Source: Deltaproteobacteria bacterium | GTDB lineage: Bacteria; Desulfobacterota_B; Binatia; UBA9968 | Assembly (NCBI GenBank): GCA_030620935.1 | Contig: JAUXIP010000026.1 | Coordinates: 1 to 11,912, forward strand | Direction: 5' to 3' | DNA length: 11,912 nt | In this document: piece by piece, positions 6,051 to 11,912 of the stretch | How the letters are laid out: each line of letters begins with the position of its first letter | How positions within the stretch are numbered: the first letter of the stretch is position 1 | The notes under the pieces: generated by a model | Seen by the model: only the letters and a program-made list of their open reading frames with translations | Databases searched by the model: none | Told to the model about the DNA's origin: nothing | Translations under genes and position numbers: made by a program

Positions 6051-6078
6051 CTTAGATAAAGCCTAATGCTTTTGTCAA
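6051..6078 (-). promoter_or_regulatory. Possible csp promoter
   Basis: On the minus strand a perfect TTGACA (6073-6078) is followed after 16 bases by TCTAAG (6051-6056), which matches four of six -10 positions. If used, it gives csp a leader of about 270 bases that includes the palindromic element. Confidence 0.35.
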
Positions 6079-6106
6079 GAGAAAAATTTGCAGGAGATAA
6101 GGTGAG

Positions 6107-6565
6107 ATGAGAACGAAAAAACTTCAGATTGCTGTCATCGGGAGCTCTGACCCGGATTCCGAACTCATAGCCCTTGCCGTAGAAGCAGGAAAAATGATTG
6201 CCCAAAGTAAAGCTGTCTTAATCTGTGGAGGACTGGGCGGAATAATGGAGGCGGCAGCGCGCGGAGCCAAGGAAACCGGGGGCCTTACCATCGGTTTATT
6301 ACCCGATTATGACGGCGATTCAGCAAATCCGTATATTGATGTTGTTATCCCTACCGGACTAGGCCACGCACGGAATGTATTAGTAGCTGCATCGGGAAAT
6401 ATAGTCCTGGCCTTTCCCGGCTCCCACGGCACACGATCCGAGATATCCATTGCACTGAAGCTCGACAAGCCAGTGATCGGCTTTAGCGCATGGGGAGAAA
6501 TAACAGGTGTGCGTCAAGTGAATAATATCAGAGGTCTTCAACGGGAGCTTATGCCTTTTTTTTAG
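6107..6565 (+). CDS. TIGR00725-family Rossmann-like (SLOG/LOG-related) protein
   Basis: This 152-residue protein is a compact nucleotide-binding Rossmann-like domain. Features are IAVIGSSDPD at 8-17, the glycine-rich CGGLGGIMEAAARGA at 40-54, GLTIGLLP at 59-66, GHARN at 86-90 and PGSHGTRSEI at 104-113. The last motif aligns with the PGG.GT..E motif of LOG-type cytokinin riboside monophosphate phosphoribohydrolases, with Ser-His in place of the second Gly. The TIGR00725 group is largely uncharacterised, so substrate and reaction are unknown. The ATG has AAGGTGA 1 base upstream and CAGGAG 10 bases upstream. The next gene has its own promoter, so this one may be monocistronic. Confidence 0.88.
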   Translation: MRTKKLQIAVIGSSDPDSELIALAVEAGKMIAQSKAVLICGGLGGIMEAAARGAKETGGLTIGLLPDYDGDSANPYIDVVIPTGLGHARNVLVAASGNIVLAFPGSHGTRSEISIALKLDKPVIGFSAWGEITGVRQVNNIRGLQRELMPFF

Positions 6566-6640
6566 GCGCCCACTAAGTTACTGAATTTGCTCGATAAGGA
6601 TAAGATTCGGGCATATTATAAACAGGAAAACAGACTTTTA

Positions 6641-6669
6641 TTGACATATCTGCCTTTTTTCACTAGTAT
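6641..6669 (+). promoter_or_regulatory. Sigma70-type promoter of the homoserine kinase gene
   Basis: TTGACA at 6641-6646 is followed after exactly 17 bases by TAGTAT at 6664-6669. The start site would be near 6676, about 63 bases before the ATG at 6739. Confidence 0.65.
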
Positions 6670-6738
6670 CTAGAGGCTTTACAGGAAGTTACTTGTTACG
6701 AGGAAATTTTTCCCTGTTCTTGTCAAGGACCTAAAACA

Positions 6739-7761
6739 ATGGCGATTTACACGCCTATGAATAAGAGAGATGCTGTACGACTCGTAGAGGAGTTCGGACT
6801 GGGTGCACTCGTCTCTTATTCCGGGATACGGGATGGATCGGTCAACACCCATTACCTTTTGGAAACGAAGCGTGGACGGTTTTTTGTAAAAATTGATGAG
6901 GTCAAAGGCGAGCTTGAAATCAAACAAGAGCTTGAACTGCTCCTATACCTCAAGCGCCAGGGTTTTCGATGCCCTCAACCGCTAAAAAGTAAAAAAGGAA
7001 GATATTACCAAGACTTTCACGGCAAATACCTTTCCATGAATCGCTATGTAGACGGTGTAAGCTTTTCATTGGAAGGTCTCACACCGTCCCACCTCGAGCT
7101 GTTAGGTCACTCGCTGGCAGACCTGCATCTCATCGGTAGAGGCTTTAAAAAAGGGATCGATAACCGATTCGGATTTACCAAGATTGTTAATATGTATCGT
7201 GAGGTGAGGAGGCAGCTGCCATCACATCTCAAAAATATTATCAGGGTCCTGGACGATGAGATCTCCTACCTGGAAAATTACCTGGACAACAACCTTCCAA
7301 AAGGAATCATTCATGGGGACCTCTTTCCGGACAATGTCAAGTTTAAGGGCTCTAGGCTCGCGGGAGTGATCGATTTTGAGGCGGCGTGTCGGGGAAAACT
7401 CATTTATGACCTAGCCACTACCGTCAACGCCCTGTGTTATCTTGACGGCCGTTTTCGGATCGAACGCTTTGAACCTTTTATCACCGGATATGAGAGTTTG
7501 CGTCCATTGTCTCTTCCGGAGTGGGATTCCTTTCCCAATGAGCTTCGCTTCTCGGCTCTTCGATTTACCGTAACGAGGCTCAAGGACTTCTATCTCCGAA
7601 AGGTGGACGAGAAGAAGAGAATCCACAAGGATTTCAAGGAATTTTTTGATCGCCTCTTGATCCTTCGCAGGGAAAAAGAGGGGGGAATGGAAGATATCCT
7701 TCTCGCGATGGCAACGGGCTACGATTACAGAAAATATCAGAAATCCAAGCCTTCCAAGTAG
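6739..7761 (+). CDS. thrB: Type II homoserine kinase (ThrB, phosphotransferase-fold)
   Basis: The N terminus (MAIYTPMNKRDAVRLVEEFG, then GIRDGSVNTHYLLET and Lys51 in FFVKID) follows the pattern of the type II homoserine kinase family, which uses an aminoglycoside-phosphotransferase-like fold rather than the GHMP fold. The catalytic loop is HGDLFPDN at 192-199 with Asp194 and Asn199, and the metal-binding GVIDFE at 209-214 holds Asp212. It is followed by IYDLATTVN (222-230) and RFTVTRLKDFYLR (275-287), also typical. The reaction is ATP-dependent phosphorylation of homoserine in threonine synthesis. At 340 residues it is slightly longer than usual. AAGGA lies 9 bases before the ATG. No thrC or hom gene is beside it, so a related small-molecule kinase remains possible. 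Confidence 0.8.
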   Translation: MAIYTPMNKRDAVRLVEEFGLGALVSYSGIRDGSVNTHYLLETKRGRFFVKIDEVKGELEIKQELELLLYLKRQGFRCPQPLKSKKGRYYQDFHGKYLSMNRYVDGVSFSLEGLTPSHLELLGHSLADLHLIGRGFKKGIDNRFGFTKIVNMYREVRRQLPSHLKNIIRVLDDEISYLENYLDNNLPKGIIHGDLFPDNVKFKGSRLAGVIDFEAACRGKLIYDLATTVNALCYLDGRFRIERFEPFITGYESLRPLSLPEWDSFPNELRFSALRFTVTRLKDFYLRKVDEKKRIHKDFKEFFDRLLILRREKEGGMEDILLAMATGYDYRKYQKSKPSK

Positions 7762-7791
7762 CATCCCGGTCGCTGAACTTCACGCCCGTCC

Positions 7792-8193
7792 TCACTGCCT
7801 ATCTGTAACGGAGGGAGAGGCCAATTTTCTCATTTTTGCCAGGGTGTCTTGGCGAATAACCCGAATAAGGGAAAAAAAAGTTACCAAGGCGCCAACCAGA
7901 AAAAACGCCCTGCCGCCGCTGAGAACAACGTAATAAAAATCGAGTTTAACCCGCGCAGCGTTATATTTTTCTCGGTCCGCATTCATCCGCCGTAGCACTT
8001 CCTCATTTTTCTGCGGGTCCAGTTCCTGAAAGCTTTGATAACTATCCTCAAGACCGGTCTGGGTCGCCGCATGAAGAAGTCCTTGATATTTCGCGATTAG
8101 TACCGCACCAACACCCCAGTTCCCGATGCCTAAGACAAGCAGCAGAACTCCCGCTACCAATCCATAGCTCGAATAGATGTCTCGTGGCGTCAT
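7792..8193 (-). CDS. Small two-helix membrane protein, function unknown
   Basis: From the ATG at 8193 the product has 133 residues. A first hydrophobic helix spans about 10-34 (GLVAGVLLLVLGIGNWGVGA), a polar helical stretch with QELDPQKNEEVLRRMNADREKY lies at 56-77, and a second membrane helix spans about 87-112. The polar loop looks helical and could form a coiled coil; the C terminus is basic. I do not recognise a family. The start is uncertain: a TTG at 8223 adds ten residues and has AAGGAG 7 bases upstream, while the ATG has only GAGG. A weak promoter-like pair (TTGACC at 8259-8264, TATTCA at 8236-8241) would start transcription near 8229, after that AAGGAG, favouring the ATG. Confidence 0.7.
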   Translation of the reverse strand: MTPRDIYSSYGLVAGVLLLVLGIGNWGVGAVLIAKYQGLLHAATQTGLEDSYQSFQELDPQKNEEVLRRMNADREKYNAARVKLDFYYVVLSGGRAFFLVGALVTFFSLIRVIRQDTLAKMRKLASPSVTDRQ

Positions 8194-8331
8194 AACCCAC
8201 CCTCGGCCGGAAAATCGACTCAATCCGTAGCTCCTTGAATACCAGATTCCGCAATGTCGGTCAAATCTGCCTCGGTCGGGATCGCCATGCTCCTTGAACT
8301 ACTGGGTTTAGTAGCTTAGGATGTGGGTTCT

Positions 8332-9057
8332 ATGAAATGCTATGTTGTGGGCGACATCCATGGTTGTTTGGATGAGCTTTCCCGGCTGCTCGAAGAGCTC
8401 CCTCTCGAGGACTCGGATCGGCTGGTCTTTTTGGGTGATTACGTGGATCGGGGACCGGACTCTAAAGGGGTCATTTCCTATCTGACCGAGTGGCATCGCC
8501 GGAGAACGCAAGAGATGATTTTTCTCAAGGGGAATCACGAGGATATGTTTCTCTCCTACTTGGGTCTTCCCGGAAAATACGGCAATATGTTTCTATTCAA
8601 CGGCGGGGGCGCTACGCTGGCCAGCTATGGTATCTCTCCGAAAAATAAAACTCCGGAGGAGGTTCTATCGCTGCTTCCCGGGGACCATGTCGAGTTTCTC
8701 AAGAGCTTGAGAACTTCGTACCTTATGGACCCTTTTCTCTGCGTTCACGCAGGTGTCCACCCGCTGAAACCCCTCAGTGAGCAGATTGAGGCAGAGATTC
8801 TTTGGATCCGTGACGAGTTTATAGTCAACCAGCACGTTTTGCCCTATACGGTCCTTTTCGGGCATACCCCTCAACGAGAGGTGTTTTTCCACCTCCCCTA
8901 CAAGATCGGATTGGACACCGGCCTTGTCTTTGGCTATGAGCTCAGCTGCCTGGAGGTTTATGAAAAGGTGCTTTATCAAATCAAAAGAGGGGGAAAGAGA
9001 GTAACGCGAAAAATAGTGAAGGATGAATGGGAGCCCCTTGACTCTCCTATCCCTTAG
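8332..9057 (+). CDS. PPP-type serine/threonine protein phosphatase or related metallophosphoesterase
   Basis: All metal-binding and catalytic motifs of the PPP superfamily are present in the 241-residue product: GDIHGC (7-12), GDYVDRGPDS (35-44), GNHED (67-71), VHAG (138-141) and FGHTP (176-180), with Asp195 near the final metal-binding region. It therefore should bind two metal ions and hydrolyse phosphate esters. Bacterial relatives include PphA/PrpE-type protein phosphatases and ApaH-type dinucleotide hydrolases; the length and motif spacing suit the former better, but the substrate cannot be fixed. The ATG at 8332 has AGGA 10 bases upstream; a GTG at 8323 would add three residues but is too close to that site. 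No kinase of the Hanks type is adjacent. Confidence 0.9.
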   Translation: MKCYVVGDIHGCLDELSRLLEELPLEDSDRLVFLGDYVDRGPDSKGVISYLTEWHRRRTQEMIFLKGNHEDMFLSYLGLPGKYGNMFLFNGGGATLASYGISPKNKTPEEVLSLLPGDHVEFLKSLRTSYLMDPFLCVHAGVHPLKPLSEQIEAEILWIRDEFIVNQHVLPYTVLFGHTPQREVFFHLPYKIGLDTGLVFGYELSCLEVYEKVLYQIKRGGKRVTRKIVKDEWEPLDSPIP

Positions 9058-9096
9058 CCTGCTTCGACAAATTCTGCATTTCTTTTTGTTTTCTGT

Positions 9097-9173
9097 GGCG
9101 GTGTAGCTCAGTCGGTCAGAGCACGCGGCTCATATCCGCGGCGTCGGCGGTTCGAGTCCGCCCACCGCCACCA
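9097..9173 (+). tRNA. tRNA with anticodon CAT (probably elongator Met)
   Basis: A full cloverleaf can be drawn. The acceptor GGCGGTG pairs with CACCGCC, the D arm GCTC with GAGC, the anticodon stem CGCGG (9124-9128) with CCGCG around loop CTCATAT, and the T arm GGCGG with CCGCC around TTCGAGT. The discriminator is A, and CCA is encoded at 9171-9173. The anticodon is CAT at 9131-9133. The paired first acceptor base pair excludes an initiator tRNA. It could be elongator Met or the lysidine-modified Ile tRNA; the acceptor stem favours Met, but identity elements are not decisive by eye. Confidence 0.97.
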
Positions 9174-9182
9174 AAACACACT

Positions 9183-9350
9183 TCAGCCTGCTAGCCCGGA
9201 ATATGCATCGATCTCGGCGACGAGCCCTTCCGGGCGAGGGCAATAGATCTCTACCTTGAGGCAGCCTTTGAACGGCAGTACTGGAGCGAACAGCAGGGGA
9301 ATAGCCCGAAGCGAATGAGCCAAGCACGGGATACGTCGTTGAACCTCCAC
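9183..9350 (-). pseudogene. Possible gene remnant or small ORF in the tRNA-lplA gap
   Basis: A 55-codon minus-strand frame starts at a GTG (9348-9350) and ends at a TGA (9183-9185). Its tail, CLKVEIYCPRPEGLVAEIDA, has a protein-like mix of residues, but there is no ribosome binding site and an in-frame stop lies a few codons upstream. A sequence similar to its middle occurs at 4749-4773, where the frame is not kept. This suggests a decayed mobile or repeated gene rather than an active one. I do not recognise the family. Confidence 0.25.
9238..9262. repeat. 25-base sequence shared with 4749-4773
   Basis: This is the second copy of the shared sequence, starting GGGCAATAGA and ending CTTGAGGC, with 22 of 25 positions identical. 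It lies in the 260-base stretch between the tRNA and the lipoate ligase, which holds several short GC-rich hairpins, such as GCCC-TTCC-GGGC at 9224-9235, but no convincing gene. Confidence 0.45.
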
Positions 9351-9389
9351 TCTCAGGTGCCCTCACCGCTCATGGCACATCCCCTCGAT

Positions 9390-9410
9390 CGACACTCTGT
9401 CGTGCTTTTT
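9390..9410 (+). terminator. Possible terminator hairpin with T run
   Basis: CGACA-CTC-TGTCG (9390-9402) is a 5-bp stem followed after TGC by five T at 9406-9410. On the plus strand it could end a transcript reading out of the tRNA. The stem is short; an alternative pairing of GCAC (9375-9378) with GTGC (9402-9405) would bring the stem up to the T run. Confidence 0.35.
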
Positions 9411-9433
9411 CCTCGTCTCATGAATACTGCGGG

Positions 9434-10153
9434 TTAGAATTTGCTGTTCCATTCATCCCTGCCATATCGGATTCTGATTAAATCCTCGATCTCCTGCCAG
9501 GGAACACTTTCAAGTCGCTCCGCCGCTTTCCACCTCTTTTGAAGCCCCCGCTTAATCAGATCAGCCGGGATATCGAGATTGCTCAGGAACTCTCCATGGG
9601 AGCGGTTTTGACGATAGAGCGGTTGCCTAGAAGGCAGAGGAAGCACTTTTTCAACCAATGAAAGATCCAAGTGAAGCAGGAAAGTGCCGTGAAACAGCAA
9701 GAAGTTTTTTTTTCGGTATTGTGCGTTTCCGGAAACCTTTAGACTTCCCATCGAAAGATCACTGAAACCTTGAATTCTAACCTTAGACTCGATAATCTGT
9801 TCTAGTGCTTCCTTTTGACGTTTCATAATGAAAGCGTTGGATCCGGAGACAGTGCCGAGTAGACTTGATCTCTGGATCCTTAAGATCAGTGAATAGTTGA
9901 AACACCCCGGCCCCTGCAAAACCGCTCCGCCTCCGCTGCAGCGACGCAAGACAGGGATGCGATTGCCTCGGCAGGAACGTAGGTTAACTTCTGAGTCTAA
10001 TTGACTTGAATACCCTACCACTACAAAATACTCGTGCGGCTCCCAAAACCTCAAGATCTCATGAGCATAGCCCTGCTCACAGAGATCTATGAGGGCTTCA
10101 TCGCAGGCTAGATTCTGTTGCGGCGTACGGAACGTTAAGTCTAAATACCTCAT
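9434..10153 (-). CDS. lplA: Lipoate-protein ligase A family protein
   Basis: The enzyme would attach lipoate (or an octanoyl group) to lysines of lipoyl domains. The 239-residue product begins MRYLDLTF with NLACDEAL at 14-21. The binding motif RRCSGGGAVLQGPGCFNYS is at 70-88 and the catalytic-lysine region SLKVSGNAQYRKK at 137-149 (Lys139), followed by FLLFHGTFLL. It is shorter than the two-domain E. coli LplA and lacks its C-terminal accessory domain, so it may need a partner protein or act as an acyltransferase. The ATG at 10153 fits family N termini; a TTG at 10192 would add 13 residues with no better ribosome binding site. It diverges from aceE, whose E2 partner is a lipoyl protein. Confidence 0.88.
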   Translation of the reverse strand: MRYLDLTFRTPQQNLACDEALIDLCEQGYAHEILRFWEPHEYFVVVGYSSQLDSEVNLRSCRGNRIPVLRRCSGGGAVLQGPGCFNYSLILRIQRSSLLGTVSGSNAFIMKRQKEALEQIIESKVRIQGFSDLSMGSLKVSGNAQYRKKNFLLFHGTFLLHLDLSLVEKVLPLPSRQPLYRQNRSHGEFLSNLDIPADLIKRGLQKRWKAAERLESVPWQEIEDLIRIRYGRDEWNSKF

Positions 10154-10165
10154 GAGAGAAAAATG

Positions 10166-10175
10166 GAGTATACTC
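10166..10175. promoter_or_regulatory. Symmetric -10-like palindrome between lplA and aceE
   Basis: GAGTATACTC is a perfect 10-base palindrome, so TATACT (five of six consensus positions) reads the same on both strands. It lies in the gap between the divergent genes. No good -35 box was found at the right distance on either strand. It is a candidate divergent promoter or operator. Confidence 0.3.
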
Positions 10176-10237
10176 AATCTCTCGTAAAACAACGAAAACT
10201 AAAAGTCACAGGCGCTGGCAACCGCTCACAATGACGA

Positions 10238-10243
10238 TAGGAG
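10238..10243 (+). promoter_or_regulatory. Ribosome binding site that sets the aceE GTG start
   Basis: TAGGAG lies 8 bases before the GTG at 10252, the ideal distance. The in-frame ATG at 10285 has only AGGGGA 10 bases upstream, and starting there would shorten the N-terminal region compared with known AceE proteins. Confidence 0.65.
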
Positions 10244-10251
10244 CGTGAAAA

Positions 10252-11912
10252 GTGGAAGCCGACAAAAAAGGGGAACAGAAAGCCATGCAGGCGGTTGACA
10301 GCCAGAAGTGGTTGGATTCTCTCGAACACGTTCTGGAGTACGCCTTCAAAGATAAAGAATCCGGGCAGGCAGCCATTTTGCTGGAAAAGCTCACTGCCAG
10401 GCTGCGCGAATCCGGCATGAATATCCCTGCTGCGGTCAACACTTCCTACGTTAACACGATCCCGGTCGAGGAAGAACCGCCTTACCCGGGAGACCGAGAG
10501 ATCGAGAGACGGGTCAAGAGCTACATTCGTTGGAACGCTATGGCTATGGTGGTCAAGGCCAACCGGATTCATCATGGCATCGGAGGACATATATCCACTT
10601 TCGCTTCCTGCGCAACGCTCTATGAGGTTGCGCACAACCATTTCTTTCGTGGAGGGAACGGAACGCAACCGGCGGATATAGTCTATTTCCAGGGCCATGC
10701 CTCGCCGGGAAATTATGCTCGAGCCTATCTGGAGTGGAGGCTGGACGCCAAGTACCTTCACGGTTTCCGGCAAGAACTGGCTCAAGGAGGAGGTCTTCCT
10801 TCCTATCCACACCCGTATCTCATGCCCGATTTTTGGCAATTCCCATCCGTCTCCATGGGGCTTGCCCCGATCCTATCCATTTACCAGGCTCGCTTTAACA
10901 GGTATCTCCCGGCGCGCGGTTTTCTGTCCGGCGATGAGTCCAAGGTATGGTGCTTCCTGGGTGATGGAGAGACCGATGAGCCTGAATCCACGGCAAGTCT
11001 CACTTTGGCGTCGAGGGAAAATCTCGACAATTTGGTTTGGGTAGTGAATTGCAACCTTCAACGCTTGGACGGACCTGTCAGGGGCAACGGAAAAATCATT
11101 CAAGAGCTCGAGGCGCTGTTTAAGGGAGCCGGCTGGAATGTCATCAAGGTCATTTGGGGCTCGGATTGGGATCGTCTTCTCAAAGCAGATCACAAGGGGC
11201 TCTTAGTGAAGCGAATGGAAGAGGCCGTTGACGGGGATTATCAGAAATATTCCGTGGAGCCGGGAAGCTACACGAGAAAGCACTTTTTCGGTAAATATCC
11301 CGAGTTGCTCGAGATGGTCAACCATCTCACCGACGAGCAGATCCATAAGCTTCTGAGAGGAGGACATGATCCCCAAAAAGTTTATGCTGCGTACAAAACG
11401 GCAGTGGAACACAAGGGTTCACCGACAGTGATCCTGGCCAAAACGGTGAAAGGCTACGGCCTCGGCGAAGCCGGGGAAGGTAGGAACATCACCCACCAAC
11501 AAAAATCGCTCAACGAAAGGGAGTTGAGAGAATTCCGCTCTAGATTCGGGGTTCCTCTCTCCGACGAGGAGGTCGTCGAAACACCTTTTTATCGCCCGGC
11601 TAAGGATAGCCCGGAGACCAAATATCTTCTGGAGCGAAGGAAGAGTTTAGGGGGATTTTTGCCCGAGCGAAAAGTCGAGGCCAAGGCTATTTCGATACCG
11701 GAGCCGGACTACTATGCGGAATTCTTAAAAGACTCCGGAGAGCTTCAGGCCTCCACCACCATGGCATTTGTGCGTATCTTAACCAAACTATTGCGCCATA
11801 AAGAGATCGGAAAGCAGATCGTTCCAATCAAACCCTATGAGGAAAGGACATTCAGAATGGACGCGCTTTTACGTCAGTTCGGCATCTATTCTCCAAAGGG
11901 ACAGCTCAATGA
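10252..11912 (+). CDS. aceE: Pyruvate dehydrogenase E1 component, homodimeric type (AceE), incomplete at the right edge
   Basis: AceE decarboxylates pyruvate with thiamine diphosphate and passes the acetyl group to lipoyl-E2. The frame is open for 553 codons to the window edge, about 60 percent of a normal AceE of some 890 residues. The match to E. coli AceE is strong throughout: GHASPGNYARAYLEWRL (148-164), SYPHPYLMPDFWQFPSVSMG (184-203), the thiamine diphosphate motif from GDGETDEPES (237-246) to NCNLQRLDGPV (266-276), GAGWNVIKVIWGS, and AKTVKGYGLGEAGEGRN. The last visible part, MAFVRILTKLL then RTFRMDALLRQFGIYSPKGQ, is the start of the second, pyrimidine-binding domain. No frameshift or missing key residue is seen. 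The start is GTG with a good ribosome binding site. The divergent lipoate ligase fits the same pathway. Confidence 0.97.
   Translation, partial: MEADKKGEQKAMQAVDSQKWLDSLEHVLEYAFKDKESGQAAILLEKLTARLRESGMNIPAAVNTSYVNTIPVEEEPPYPGDREIERRVKSYIRWNAMAMVVKANRIHHGIGGHISTFASCATLYEVAHNHFFRGGNGTQPADIVYFQGHASPGNYARAYLEWRLDAKYLHGFRQELAQGGGLPSYPHPYLMPDFWQFPSVSMGLAPILSIYQARFNRYLPARGFLSGDESKVWCFLGDGETDEPESTASLTLASRENLDNLVWVVNCNLQRLDGPVRGNGKIIQELEALFKGAGWNVIKVIWGSDWDRLLKADHKGLLVKRMEEAVDGDYQKYSVEPGSYTRKHFFGKYPELLEMVNHLTDEQIHKLLRGGHDPQKVYAAYKTAVEHKGSPTVILAKTVKGYGLGEAGEGRNITHQQKSLNERELREFRSRFGVPLSDEEVVETPFYRPAKDSPETKYLLERRKSLGGFLPERKVEAKAISIPEPDYYAEFLKDSGELQASTTMAFVRILTKLLRHKEIGKQIVPIKPYEERTFRMDALLRQFGIYSPKGQLN

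Noticed and set aside
9130..9366. Minus-strand frame of 78 codons ending in GGLEPPTPRI
   Set aside because: The ending is the familiar false translation of the complement of a tRNA gene; the frame overlaps tRNA 9097-9173.
10174..10839. Minus-strand frame of 221 codons
   Set aside because: It is antisense to aceE, whose translation matches AceE proteins along its whole length.
1..11912. CRISPR array, toxin-antitoxin pair, transposase or phage genes
   Set aside because: I saw no regularly spaced direct repeats and no protein with such motifs in the frames I examined.

Overview
The window is a stretch of bacterial chromosome of roughly even base composition with short gene clusters on both strands. 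The gene content points to a quinone-respiring bacterium: a polyprenyl diphosphate synthase and a UbiE/MenG methyltransferase (quinone side chain and ring), a NuoB-type complex I subunit, and a homodimeric AceE pyruvate dehydrogenase E1 beside a lipoate-protein ligase. No gene fixes the phylum. The palindromic intergenic repeats are of a kind I associate with environmental lineages such as Nitrospirota or NC10, but that is a low-confidence impression.

Layout. 1-87: C-terminal tail of a plus-strand gene, converging on a PuuD-type membrane protein (202-903, minus). 1111-3793: plus-strand cluster of polyprenyl synthase, UbiE/MenG and an unrecognised polytopic membrane protein. 3806-4627: minus-strand pair of nuoB and a small cold-shock-like protein; nuoB has no nuoA or nuoC beside it. 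4628-5139: about 500 bases without a credible gene, holding a C run, a palindromic repeat and the promoter of a CheY-like regulator (5140-5514). 5573-5773: canonical cold-shock protein (minus), with a 154-bp palindromic element in its upstream region. 6107-7761: a TIGR00725/SLOG-like protein, then a type II homoserine kinase with its own promoter. 7792-8193: two-helix membrane protein (minus). 8332-9057: PPP-type metallophosphatase. 9097-9173: tRNA with anticodon CAT. 9174-9433: non-genic or remnant sequence. 9434-10153: lipoate ligase (minus), divergent from aceE (10252 to the right edge, incomplete).

How the genes work together. The polyprenyl synthase and UbiE/MenG act in successive stages of quinone synthesis, and the membrane protein begins 5 bases after ubiE, so a role near the quinone pool is a reasonable guess. 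The lipoate ligase would attach or salvage the lipoyl group that the E2 partner of AceE needs. The rest of the window looks like unrelated housekeeping genes.

I found no clear undescribed system, CRISPR array, complete insertion sequence or prophage. The items most worth a second look are the isolated nuoB with a possible leaderless start, the uncharacterised HWYLID membrane protein beside ubiE, the 154-bp palindromic element upstream of csp, and a 25-base sequence shared by the gene-poor stretches at 4749 and 9238.
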